Source of the DNA: Propionibacteriaceae bacterium
GTDB taxonomy: Bacteria; Actinomycetota; Actinomycetes; Propionibacteriales; Propionibacteriaceae
DNA length: 15,604 nt
Reading direction: 5' to 3'
Assembly: GCA_009787035.1 (NCBI GenBank)
Contig: WRGV01000002.1
Coordinates: forward strand, 1-15,604
Shown: positions 5,032-11,744 of the stretch, piece after piece
Layout: each line of letters begins with the position of its first letter
How positions within the stretch are numbered: position 1 is the stretch's first letter
Notes under the pieces: model-generated
The model's input: only the letters and a program-made list of their open reading frames with translations
Database searches by the model: none
Told to the model about the DNA's origin: nothing
Position numbers and translations under genes: made by a program

Positions 5032-6309
5032 ATGGGATTGTTTGGCCGCAAGACGAACAGGCAGGATGAGGACGGCGCCGCCGAGGATGCCGTTCGGCTG
5101 GCGGATCCCCCTGCGCCGCAGATCGACGGGTTGCGCAACCTGGATGCGCACCGCGCCTGGGTGCTGTCGCAGATCACACCGTTGGCACCGCTCGGGCTCG
5201 GGCTGGTGGACGCGACCGGGCTGACGCTCGACGAAGAGCTGCGGGCCGAGGCCGAGTGCCCCGCAACGGATCAGGCGGCCGTCTCCGGGTTCGCCGTGGC
5301 CGCAGCCGGGCTGGGCGATGCGGCGGCCCGGCGGGCACAGGAGCAGGGCGCCGCCCCCGCCGCGCCCGTGGTTCCCATCTACGCCGGGCAACCGCTGCCG
5401 GAGGGGGCCGACACGGTCATCCCCGACTGGATGGCGCAGCCGTCAGCCGACGGCGTGCTGCGGCTGGTGGGCAGGGTTCGCCGGGGCGACTGGGTGCGTC
5501 CCGCGGGCCTGGATGCGCACACCGGAGACCTGCTGGCGCGGGTCGGTGACGTCATGACTCCTGCGCTGGCCGCGAGACTGGCGCAGTGCGGCTACGACCG
5601 CGTGATCGTGCGACCGCGCGTGCGGGCGATCGTCGTCGGCTTCGACGAGCCCGCGAGCGCCGCTGCGGCCGGTGCGCCCCATCCCGGCCTTCCGGCGTCG
5701 TATCTGGTTGCCATGGCCCTGCGCAACCAGGGCGTCACGGCACATCGCATCCCGGTGGCGGCCGACGACGCGGATGCGGTGCGCGAGACGATCGGCAACG
5801 AGCTGATCCGCTCCGATCTGCTGGTCTGCTGCGGAGGCCTGGAGGATCCGGCCTCACCGGTCCTGGAGGCGCTGGATGCCCTGGGGTTGCTGGATGTGGC
5901 TCCGATGGGGCTGGAGCCGGGCGGACGCTACGCGTTCGGGCTGATGGGCGAGGAACGGACGCCGCTGCTCGGGTTGCCCGGGCAGCCGCTGGCCGCGCTG
6001 ATCGGCTACCTGTCCGTCGTACGGCCCGCGCTGTGCCTGCTCGCGGGTTCGGCGGCGGATCCGGCACAGACGCTGCAGGCCGGCGGCGCACAGATGCTGC
6101 GCACGATGCTGGATCTGCCCGCCCCGGGCGACGTGGCGTGCTTCGTCCTCGGTCGGCTGGTCCACAGCGACGGCGTGCGCCCCCTGGGCATGGGCGGTCT
6201 GGCATCCATGGCAGAGCTGACGGCAGCCGACGTCATCATCGCGCTGCCGGCCGGGTGCGCCGCGGTGCGCGCCGGTGAGCCGGTGCAGTGCTGGCCGCTC
6301 GGACTGTGA
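5032..6309 (+). CDS. glp: Gephyrin/MoeA-like protein (Glp-type), probably non-catalytic
   Basis: This 425-residue protein has the MoeA fold order. An extra N-terminal tail of about 30 residues precedes MoeA domain I/II (about 36-185), with LPEGADTVI at 122-130. The MPT-binding domain follows (about 195-340), with the family's PGNP loop present as PGQPLA (315-320), and a C-terminal beta domain closes it. Working MoeA enzymes insert molybdate into adenylylated molybdopterin. Here the catalytic Asp of the usual SAMDGYA motif is Ser85 (AAVSGFA), and the usual GGVSVGxxD motif is reduced to CCGGLEDP (266-273). The downstream rimJ and membrane-protein genes match moeA1-rimJ-Rv0996 in mycobacteria. 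In Corynebacterium the counterpart Glp binds FtsZ and the membrane receptor GlpR. I infer a division scaffold. Automated annotation would call it MoeA. The ATG at 5032 is set by the leaderless -10. Confidence 0.85.
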   Translation: MGLFGRKTNRQDEDGAAEDAVRLADPPAPQIDGLRNLDAHRAWVLSQITPLAPLGLGLVDATGLTLDEELRAEAECPATDQAAVSGFAVAAAGLGDAAARRAQEQGAAPAAPVVPIYAGQPLPEGADTVIPDWMAQPSADGVLRLVGRVRRGDWVRPAGLDAHTGDLLARVGDVMTPALAARLAQCGYDRVIVRPRVRAIVVGFDEPASAAAAGAPHPGLPASYLVAMALRNQGVTAHRIPVAADDADAVRETIGNELIRSDLLVCCGGLEDPASPVLEALDALGLLDVAPMGLEPGGRYAFGLMGEERTPLLGLPGQPLAALIGYLSVVRPALCLLAGSAADPAQTLQAGGAQMLRTMLDLPAPGDVACFVLGRLVHSDGVRPLGMGGLASMAELTAADVIIALPAGCAAVRAGEPVQCWPLGL

Positions 6310-6310
6310 G

Positions 6311-7021
6311 ATGGATCCGCTGGAGCGTTGGCGGTTGCCCGACGGGGTGGTGCTGCCCGACGAGCCGGGCTGGCCGGCCGTGCTGCGCGCCGGGGCGCTC
6401 GTGCTGCGGCCGATCTATCGCTGCGACGAACGGGCCTGGATGCAGGTGCGCAGCCGCAACGCGGGCTGGCTGGGGCCATGGGAGCCGACGTGTCCGCCGC
6501 GCAGCGAGCCGTGGGGCCAGACCGTGGCACAGATGCGCCACGCGTGGTGGGCGCAGGCCCGTGCCGGCATGGCGCTGCCGTGGGTGATGGCGTGGGACGA
6601 CGGGTGGCCCGCACGTCCGGCGCCACCGCGGCGCACCCGCTTGATCGGGGCGGTCATGGTGTCGGGCATCACGTACGGGGCCGCGCAGATGGCCGACGTG
6701 GGGTACTGGATCGATGAGTCCTTCGCCGGACGCGGGCTCACGCCGCTGGCCGTGGCGCTGGCGGGTGACTATTGCCTGCGCGTGGTGCGCCTCCACCGGC
6801 TGCAGGTCGAGATCCGGCCCGAGAACACCAAGAGCCTGCGCGTGGCCGCCAAGCTCGGCCTGCGGGCCGAGGGGACGCGGCTGCGGCTCGTCCATATCGA
6901 TGGCGCCTGGCGCGACCATCTGGCGTTCGCCGTCGATGAGCAGGATCTGGACGGACCGCTGACGGCGCGGGTCCTGGGGGGCAGGCCCGTGCCCTGCGGC
7001 GGAATCGTTGAGACGGGCTGA
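6311..7021 (+). CDS. rimJ: RimJ/RimL-like GNAT N-acetyltransferase
   Basis: GNAT enzymes transfer an acetyl group from acetyl-CoA to amines; RimJ/RimL acetylate N-termini of ribosomal proteins. The 236-residue protein starts with LRAGALVLRPIYRCDERAW, typical of this family. The acetyl-CoA motif A appears as GYWIDESFAGRGLTPLA (131-147), and the RimJ/L signature as EIRPENTKSLRVAAKLGLR (167-185). Residues 50-110 are a long Pro/Trp/Arg-rich insertion between strands. The ATG lies 1 nt after the MoeA-like stop, so translation is probably coupled; a longer in-frame GTG start inside the upstream gene is less likely. Conserved linkage with the gephyrin-like gene and its membrane partner suggests that its real substrate could belong to that module. 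This last point is inference. Confidence 0.85.
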   Translation: MDPLERWRLPDGVVLPDEPGWPAVLRAGALVLRPIYRCDERAWMQVRSRNAGWLGPWEPTCPPRSEPWGQTVAQMRHAWWAQARAGMALPWVMAWDDGWPARPAPPRRTRLIGAVMVSGITYGAAQMADVGYWIDESFAGRGLTPLAVALAGDYCLRVVRLHRLQVEIRPENTKSLRVAAKLGLRAEGTRLRLVHIDGAWRDHLAFAVDEQDLDGPLTARVLGGRPVPCGGIVETG

Positions 7022-7109
7022 GGGCGTACGAGGGGGAGCAGGATACTCGTCCGAACGTCGTTTGCGCGACACTCCGTCCCGAATACCGAGCACCGGTGGC
7101 GCCGCCCCG

Positions 7110-7115
7110 TACGGT
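7110..7115 (+). promoter_or_regulatory. Leaderless-type promoter (-10 TACGGT)
   Basis: TACGGT is followed by seven bases (GGAGGGC) and then GTG at 7123, the start I propose for the membrane protein. The spacer itself is GGAGG-like, but only 2 nt from the GTG, too close for a normal Shine-Dalgarno. The leaderless reading is therefore preferred. Confidence 0.5.
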
Positions 7116-7122
7116 GGAGGGC

Positions 7123-7902
7123 GTGGGCGCACTGATCATCGGGATAATCGTGGTCGGCTGGCTTGCGTACCTGCTGCCGTGGTATCTGAAGAACTGGGAG
7201 CATCCGGTCGAGGTCGCCGACGATGCCGTCGACCGTTTCGCCGACTCGATGGTGATCGTGCGCCGCAGCGACGAGGAGCACAGCGAGGACGCCGACGCGG
7301 CACCCACCGAAATCTCCACACCGCTGCTGCGCAGCGCGGCGCGCGAAGACATCGCGATCCGGGCGCACACCGCCGTGCGGCGCCGTCGCATCGGGCTGAT
7401 CATCAACATGGTCGTCTTGGCGCTGTGCGCCGCGGCGCCGTTCGTGCTGGCCGTGCCCGGCTGGGTCGGGTTTGTGGGGCCGGTCATGCTGGTGTGCTGG
7501 GTGATCGTCTCGCACGCGTCCGTCCGCATCGTCAACCGACGTCTCGACCGGGGCATCGAGGCGCTGAGGCACGGTTGGGACGAGCAGACGACCGTGCTGT
7601 CCGCGCCGCAGACCGCCACCGTGCGCAACCGCGAGGTTCGTGAGCAGTCCATCGATCTGTCGAAGCCGATCGATTTGGGACAAAGTCTTCCCGAGCCGAT
7701 GCCTGTGGCGCCGATGACGTACGTCAACCGTCCACCGCGCTCGGTTCGTCCCATCGACCTGGCTGCTCCGGTGGTGCGTCCCACGGCGCCGCGATTCCCC
7801 GTCACCGACACGTACCCGCAGGATGCGCTGCCGTTCGGTTCGGCGACGCTGGCGAAGACGGACGGCGATGAGGTCACGACCTCGCGCGCCGTGGGTGAGT
7901 GA
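7123..7902 (+). CDS. glpR: Membrane protein, GlpR-type gephyrin-like protein receptor
   Basis: This 259-residue protein has an N-terminal membrane helix (about 3-22, ALIIGIIVVGWLAYLLPWYL). A charged, acidic segment (25-85) follows, including HPVEVADDAVDRFADSM, then an RRRR stop and two more helices (about 90-109 and 113-130). The C-terminal tail of about 125 residues is Pro-rich and polar. Size, topology and position after moeA-like and rimJ genes match M. tuberculosis Rv0996 and the Corynebacterium receptor GlpR, which tethers the gephyrin-like Glp to the membrane at division sites. It is unrelated to the glycerol repressor also called GlpR. I chose GTG 7123 because a longer start at 7096 would add a Pro-rich segment in front of the membrane helix and lacks any promoter or ribosome binding site. 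It converges on the enolase-like gene with a 21-nt gap. Confidence 0.75.
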   Translation: MGALIIGIIVVGWLAYLLPWYLKNWEHPVEVADDAVDRFADSMVIVRRSDEEHSEDADAAPTEISTPLLRSAAREDIAIRAHTAVRRRRIGLIINMVVLALCAAAPFVLAVPGWVGFVGPVMLVCWVIVSHASVRIVNRRLDRGIEALRHGWDEQTTVLSAPQTATVRNREVREQSIDLSKPIDLGQSLPEPMPVAPMTYVNRPPRSVRPIDLAAPVVRPTAPRFPVTDTYPQDALPFGSATLAKTDGDEVTTSRAVGE

Positions 7903-7907
7903 CGCTG

Positions 7908-7921
7908 CGGCGGTCCCGCCG
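7908..7921. terminator. Short hairpin between convergent genes
   Basis: CGGCG (7908-7912) and CGCCG (7917-7921) can pair around a 4-nt loop in the 21-nt gap between the convergent membrane-protein and enolase-like genes. There is no T-tract, so it is only a weak terminator candidate. Confidence 0.25.
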
Positions 7922-7923
7922 AC

Positions 7924-9189
7924 TCAGGCCATGCCGAAGGGAAGATCGGACGTGTTGGCCGCGATCTGAATCAGCCGGTTGTACTTGTTGACGCGTTCGG
8001 AGCGCGCCGGAGCCCCGGCGGCCAGCTGGCCGCAGCCTGAGGCGATCGCCAGATCCGCGATGAACGTGTCGCCGGTTTCCCCCGGGCTCTGCGTGATGAT
8101 CTGGGCGTAGCCGAGGTCGTTGCACAGCCGCAGCGACTGGAGGGCCTGGCTGACGGTGGCGACGTGGTCGAGCTTGAGAGCGGCCGCGTTGGCGATTCCG
8201 GTGTCGGCAGCCCGCTGGATGCGCTCGGGGTGCGCGCAGCAGAGCTCGTCGGCCACCAGCTGCACCCGGCCGCCGAGCGCGTCGGTCAGCGACTGCCAGC
8301 CCAGGATGTCGTCGGGGGACAGACCGTCCTCGATGCTCCAGATGGGGAAGGCGTCGACCAGCTCGGTGTACCACGAGATCATGTCGGTGCTCGACAGCGT
8401 CTCGTTGCCCACCTGGTAGTTGCCGTCGTCGCGGCGCAGCGCGGATGCGGCAACATCGATCGCGATCGCGATGCCGTCGGTGCCCGCGGAGTAGCCCGCG
8501 TCGTGGATGGCGTTGATGATCAGCCGCAGCGCCATCTCGGGCTTGGTGAGGCCGCACCAGAATCCGCCGTCGTCGCTGACCCCCATGGTCAGGCCATCGC
8601 GGTCGAGGCGGCGGTGGATCGCATGGTAGACCTCCACGCCGGCACGGACGGCGTCCGCCATCGAGGGCGCGCCGATCGGGCAGATCATCAGGTCGGCGAA
8701 CGACAGGTGGTGCGGAGCCAGCGCACTGCCCGTGAGCATGCTAAGCACGGGCAGCGGCAGCCGGCGCTTCTGGCCCGTGCCGGGCAGCCACGCGTGCACC
8801 GAACGGCCTGCCGACCGGGCCAGGGCTCGGGCCACAGCGATGGAGACGCCGAGGGTGGCGTTCGCCCCGAGCGGGGGCATGTCCGGATCGGCGTCCAGGC
8901 TGATCAGGGCCTGGTCGATCTCGGCGAGATCGAACCACGGGCGTCCGGCCAGCGTCGGCGCGATCAGGTGCTTGATGCGCTCGCGGGCGGTCAACACGCC
9001 ATCGCCGTCGAACCGGGTGACGTCCTGGTCGCGCAGTTCGAGCGCGTGCCCCGGGCACAGCGTCGGGCCCGTGGGGACGGTTGCGCTGGCGCGGGTGCCG
9101 TCGGTCAGCTGGATGCCGACCTCCAACGTGGGCCGTGCGATGGAATCGATGATCTCCAGGGCCGATACGCATGCGATCTCGAAAGCCAC
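7924..9189 (-). CDS. Divergent enolase paralogue with altered active site
   Basis: This 421-residue protein aligns along its whole length with enolase, which interconverts 2-phosphoglycerate and phosphoenolpyruvate. Framework motifs survive: PLGANATLGVSIAVARA, the metal-ligand Asp245 (AIDVAAS), Glu287 (SIEDGL) and Asp313 (LVADEL), and the catalytic base Lys339. Other key sites are changed. The SHRSGETED signature reads TQSPGETGD (366-374), so His, Arg and Ser are lost. The final catalytic Lys (GQIKTG) is Ala390. The two acidic residues of QEFM and GDEGGF are both Asp (166, 207). The GGAHA loop reads GSALA (154-158), and the mobile SGASTG loop is altered. The start is GTG with AGGAAGG 7 nt upstream. 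It does not look like a normal glycolytic enolase; a true eno gene should exist elsewhere. Actinobacterial eno is often next to a ftsB-like gene, absent here. Confidence 0.85.
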   Translation of the reverse strand: MAFEIACVSALEIIDSIARPTLEVGIQLTDGTRASATVPTGPTLCPGHALELRDQDVTRFDGDGVLTARERIKHLIAPTLAGRPWFDLAEIDQALISLDADPDMPPLGANATLGVSIAVARALARSAGRSVHAWLPGTGQKRRLPLPVLSMLTGSALAPHHLSFADLMICPIGAPSMADAVRAGVEVYHAIHRRLDRDGLTMGVSDDGGFWCGLTKPEMALRLIINAIHDAGYSAGTDGIAIAIDVAASALRRDDGNYQVGNETLSSTDMISWYTELVDAFPIWSIEDGLSPDDILGWQSLTDALGGRVQLVADELCCAHPERIQRAADTGIANAAALKLDHVATVSQALQSLRLCNDLGYAQIITQSPGETGDTFIADLAIASGCGQLAAGAPARSERVNKYNRLIQIAANTSDLPFGMA

Positions 9190-9325
9190 GCCGGATCCTT
9201 CCTGTGGGGCGGTGGCCGGCGCATCGAGTCCGTCGTGCGTGGGGGAGGCGATGGACGTCGGCCGCGTATGTGCCAGTTCTGTGCTGACTCATGCCCGCCA
9301 GGACATCGCCAGACGGGCTGGGCCG

Positions 9326-9331
9326 ATCATA
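9326..9331 (-). promoter_or_regulatory. Candidate -10 (TATGAT) for the enolase-like gene
   Basis: On the minus strand TATGAT occurs about 135 nt before the GTG start. It is a fair -10, but I see no matching -35 at 17 nt and the leader would be long. Weak call. Confidence 0.25.
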
Positions 9332-9407
9332 CCCAGATGCGGCAAACACGCTTGTGCATCGCGCATTTCTGGGGTGGGCGCGGTGGCTGCGGATGGGCCT
9401 GCATGAT

Positions 9408-9416
9408 TGGTATGAT
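9408..9416 (+). promoter_or_regulatory. Extended -10 promoter (TGGTATGAT) for the AbrB-like gene
   Basis: TGG-TATGAT is an extended -10 (TGn plus TATGAT) in a small AT-richer island in front of the AbrB-like gene, about 48 nt from its ATG. Extended -10 promoters tolerate a poor -35, and none is visible here. An AbrB-family protein could also bind this AT-rich island to control its own gene. Confidence 0.45.
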
Positions 9417-9464
9417 TTACATGTTGCTGCGTACTTAGCGCGGCACAGGCGAAGGTGGGACATC

Positions 9465-9845
9465 ATGGCAGACAAGACGACCCCCGGCTCGTTTCCGTGG
9501 CAGTACATGCCGCGTCCGGGCAAGGTGTACGGCGCGGCACGCATCGGCGAGCGCGGGCAGATCGCCATCCCGGCGGACGCGCGCCGAGACCTGAACATCC
9601 AGCCCGGTGACAAGCTCATGGTCTTCGGCAATCGCATCAACGGCTCGGTCGTGCTCATCAAGGCCGACGTCTTCGAAGGCTTCGCCGACTTCTTCATGAC
9701 CAAGCTCAACAAGCTCGAATCCACCGCGCAGGAGTTCCTTGGGTCGTTCACGGCCGAGGCTGCCGAGTCGGACGGCGACGACACGGCTGAGGAGGCGTCC
9801 GGTGACCAGGCCAGCCGAGCGGCGGACGAACCCGAACAGGCGTAG
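9465..9845 (+). CDS. AbrB/MazE/SpoVT-type DNA-binding protein
   Basis: This 126-residue protein carries one SpoVT-AbrB swapped-hairpin domain at about residues 22-67, with the diagnostic ARIGERGQIAIPADARRDLNIQPGDKL spread over 25-51. Members bind DNA as dimers and act as transcription regulators or antitoxins. After it come a Phe-rich helix (EGFADFFMTKLNKLES, 71-86) and a disordered acidic tail of about 35 residues. I chose ATG 9465 because AAGGTGGGA lies at proper distance, while the longer frame from 9291 is unsupported. The next gene, an ABC1-type kinase, begins 17 nt after the stop. The AbrB-ABC1 pairing is, as far as I recall, also seen in other Gram-positives. The adjacent gene is not a toxin, so a regulatory or accessory role for the kinase gene is more likely than a toxin-antitoxin pair. 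Confidence 0.85.
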   Translation: MADKTTPGSFPWQYMPRPGKVYGAARIGERGQIAIPADARRDLNIQPGDKLMVFGNRINGSVVLIKADVFEGFADFFMTKLNKLESTAQEFLGSFTAEAAESDGDDTAEEASGDQASRAADEPEQA

Positions 9846-9849
9846 TCAC

Positions 9850-9855
9850 TAGACT
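9850..9855 (+). promoter_or_regulatory. Leaderless-type internal promoter (-10 TAGACT)
   Basis: TAGACT lies in the 17-nt gap after the AbrB-like stop and exactly 7 nt before the kinase ATG. No Shine-Dalgarno precedes that ATG. The arrangement matches the one at 2709 base for base in the hexamer and in spacing, and would let the kinase be expressed apart from the regulator. Confidence 0.55.
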
Positions 9856-9862
9856 CCCTGGC

Positions 9863-11446
9863 ATGGGCCTGGCTGGAATCCGTCGCTACCTGGCGACGCT
9901 GCGTCTGGCGGTGCTGTTTGCCGTGCAGCTGTGGTGGCTGCGCCGCACGAGGTTCCTGCGCGGCCAGCGCCAGGAACAGGCGGCCAGTGCCCTCTATGCG
10001 CGGCAGGGCCGCGAGTTCGTCGCTTTTGCCACGCGGATGGGCGGCCTGATCGTCAAGCTCGGCCAGTTCCTGAGCGTGCGCATCGATCTGCTGCCCAAGG
10101 AGTACATCGACGAGCTGTCGCGGTTGCAGGACGCGCTGCCGGGGCTGCCAGCCGAGCAGATCATCCGCGTCATCGAGGCTGAACTGCACCGTCCGCTGGC
10201 CCAGATCTACCGCACGTTCGACCGTCTGCCCGTGGCTGCGGCCTCGCTGGGCCAGGTGCACCGGGCGACGCTGCCCGACGGCACGCCGGTGGCGGTCAAG
10301 GTGCTGCGTCCCGGCATCGAGAAGGTGGTTGCCACCGATCTGACGTCGCTGCGCGCCATCCTGCGGCTGTTCGACCGCTTCTTCCACCTCAGCCGCATGA
10401 TCGACCTCGACGTGCTGGAGGCCGACTTCACCGCGACATTCACCAACGAGCTCGACTATGCGCTGGAGGGGCTCCACGCCGAGACGTTCCAGCGCAACCT
10501 GCTGTGGGACATGCATGTCGATATTCCGCAGATCTTCTGGGAACGGTCGTCGCACCGCGTGCTCACCATGGAGTACATGGACGGCGTGCGCATCGACGAC
10601 CTGGCCGCTATCGACGCGTTCGGCATCGACCGTCACGAACTGGCGGTCAACCTGGCCGGGGTCTTCTTCCACATGGTGCTGACCGACGGCTTCTTCCACG
10701 CCGATCCGCACCCCGGCAACGTGTTCGTGCGCCGCGACGGTGTCATCCAGTTGATCGACTTCGGCATGGTCGGCACGGTGACGGACGCCGACCGCGCCCG
10801 GTACGCCGACCTGGTCATGGCGATGACGCGCCACGACGCGATGGGCATTGTCCGCGCGCTGCGCGCGCTCGGGTTCTTGGGGCCGGGTGCCGACCTGCGC
10901 CGTCTGGCCACCATGATCGAGCCGTACATCGCGGCCATCGTCGGCGATGTGTCCCGGATGTACACCTCGGCCTCCGTGGTGGGGTCGATGATGTCCGGCT
11001 CGTTCGACCTGACCATCGATGCGGCGACGCTGGAACAGATGCAGCGCTTCATCTTCACCCAGCCGATCGTGCTGCCGGGGCAGGCGACCTTCCTGGGCAA
11101 GGCGCTGGTCACGGTCGTTGGCCTGTGCCTGCGCCTGGATCCCGACCTCGATCTGTTGGCCATCTGCGGGCCCTATGTGGCCGAGGCGACCCAGGCGGGG
11201 GCCTTTGAGTGGCTGACCAAGCGCGTCGGTGACGGTGCCGCCATGGCCCGCAACGCTGTTCCCACGGCGCGGCGGCTGCTCGCGTTGGCCGAGCGCCTCG
11301 ATGACGGCACGTTCGAGCTGGAGCTGGGGGAGGCCGTCGAGCGCCGCCTGCGCGCGTCCCAGCAGCAACAGACCCGGCACATCGTCCGCGCGGTGGCTGC
11401 GCTGGTCGCCGGTGCCGTCGTGGTGCTGCGCTGGCGCCGGCGCTGA
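9863..11446 (+). CDS. ABC1/UbiB/AarF-family atypical protein kinase-like protein
   Basis: This 527-residue protein belongs to the UbiB/ADCK atypical kinase family. Motifs in order are the KxGQ motif KLGQFLSVR (65-73), the Ala-rich loop AAASLGQVHRA (125-135) that replaces the usual Gly-rich loop, VAVKVLRPG with Lys146, NELDYALEG (195-203) with the ExD motif, HADPHPGN (279-286) as catalytic loop and LIDFGMVG (297-304) with the metal-binding DFG. All residues expected for ATP binding are present. Known relatives support ubiquinone biosynthesis or lipid handling, mostly by ATPase activity. Actinobacteria make menaquinone, so the substrate is unknown. A short hydrophobic segment (507-523) followed by RWRRR at the very end suggests a C-terminal membrane anchor. 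It is linked to the AbrB-like gene and also has its own candidate promoter. Confidence 0.9.
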   Translation: MGLAGIRRYLATLRLAVLFAVQLWWLRRTRFLRGQRQEQAASALYARQGREFVAFATRMGGLIVKLGQFLSVRIDLLPKEYIDELSRLQDALPGLPAEQIIRVIEAELHRPLAQIYRTFDRLPVAAASLGQVHRATLPDGTPVAVKVLRPGIEKVVATDLTSLRAILRLFDRFFHLSRMIDLDVLEADFTATFTNELDYALEGLHAETFQRNLLWDMHVDIPQIFWERSSHRVLTMEYMDGVRIDDLAAIDAFGIDRHELAVNLAGVFFHMVLTDGFFHADPHPGNVFVRRDGVIQLIDFGMVGTVTDADRARYADLVMAMTRHDAMGIVRALRALGFLGPGADLRRLATMIEPYIAAIVGDVSRMYTSASVVGSMMSGSFDLTIDAATLEQMQRFIFTQPIVLPGQATFLGKALVTVVGLCLRLDPDLDLLAICGPYVAEATQAGAFEWLTKRVGDGAAMARNAVPTARRLLALAERLDDGTFELELGEAVERRLRASQQQQTRHIVRAVAALVAGAVVVLRWRRR

Positions 11447-11656
11447 TTCGCGCTGCGCGCACGCGGTTCCGCAGTCGTGGGGGGACTCTCCTGGATCGAG
11501 GCGTCGTTCCGGCGCTACCACGACCTGTTCGACGCCCATCATCTGAGGGGCTGGGTCGCCAACTGCGCCGTGCGTCTCAAGGGGAAGACCTACATCCTGG
11601 ATGGCGCCTTCAAGGCGGCGAAGCTGGCTCTGGAGTTCGACGGCGACCGTGGGCGG
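11447..11656 (+). pseudogene. Remnant of a DUF559/PD-(D/E)XK endonuclease-like gene
   Basis: A frame open directly after the kinase stop encodes about 70 residues that resemble the core of DUF559-type (very-short-patch-repair-like) proteins common in actinobacteria. It shows an acidic residue in SWIEASFRRYHDLFDAHHL, then YILDGAF and KLALEFDGD, matching the spacing of the D...ExD catalytic core. There is no good start (only a GTG at 11477 without ribosome binding site). The frame runs straight into the downstream hairpin, so both the N-terminal part and the C-terminal half of the domain are missing. I read it as a decayed fragment. The match is by pattern recognition and needs a profile search. 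Confidence 0.6.
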
Positions 11657-11665
11657 GCCCCGGGC

Positions 11666-11715
11666 ATACGGAACCGGCCCCGCCAGCTGAGGGCTGGACG
11701 GGGCCGGTTCCGTAT
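11666..11715. terminator. Long near-perfect hairpin, probable bidirectional terminator
   Basis: The left arm ATACGGAACCGGCCCCG plus CCAGC (11666-11687) pairs with GCTGG plus CGGGGCCGGTTCCGTAT (11693-11715). This gives 22 bp with a single bulged A and a 5-nt loop. It lies between the convergent kinase and xylanase genes. No T-tract follows, so it would rely on stem stability alone, or serve as a protein- or Rho-related site. Confidence 0.7.
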
Positions 11716-11719
11716 CGGG

Positions 11720-11739
11720 TCGGGCGGATCACCGCCCGA
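11720..11739. terminator. Second hairpin after the xylanase stop
   Basis: TCGGGCGG and CCGCCCGA pair perfectly (8 bp) around ATCA, 5 nt past the xylanase stop codon on the minus strand. Together with the adjacent longer hairpin it forms a tandem terminator-like block. No T-tract is present. Confidence 0.5.
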
Positions 11740-11744
11740 TCATG

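Noticed and set aside
5014..5391. Upstream extension of the cyclo-ligase frame on the minus strand
   Set aside because: It lies antisense to the gephyrin-like gene and shows no folate cyclo-ligase similarity. Homology begins near 5004-5013.
9465..11446. Toxin-antitoxin pair (AbrB/MazE-like antitoxin with downstream toxin)
   Set aside because: The downstream protein is a 527-residue ABC1 kinase with intact kinase motifs, not a small MazF or PIN-type toxin.
8741..11542. Very long minus-strand open frame (933 codons) antisense to the AbrB-like and kinase genes
   Set aside because: It is a shadow of high-GC coding sequence. The translation is rich in Arg, His and Gln with no family motifs, while both plus-strand genes have clear conserved domains.
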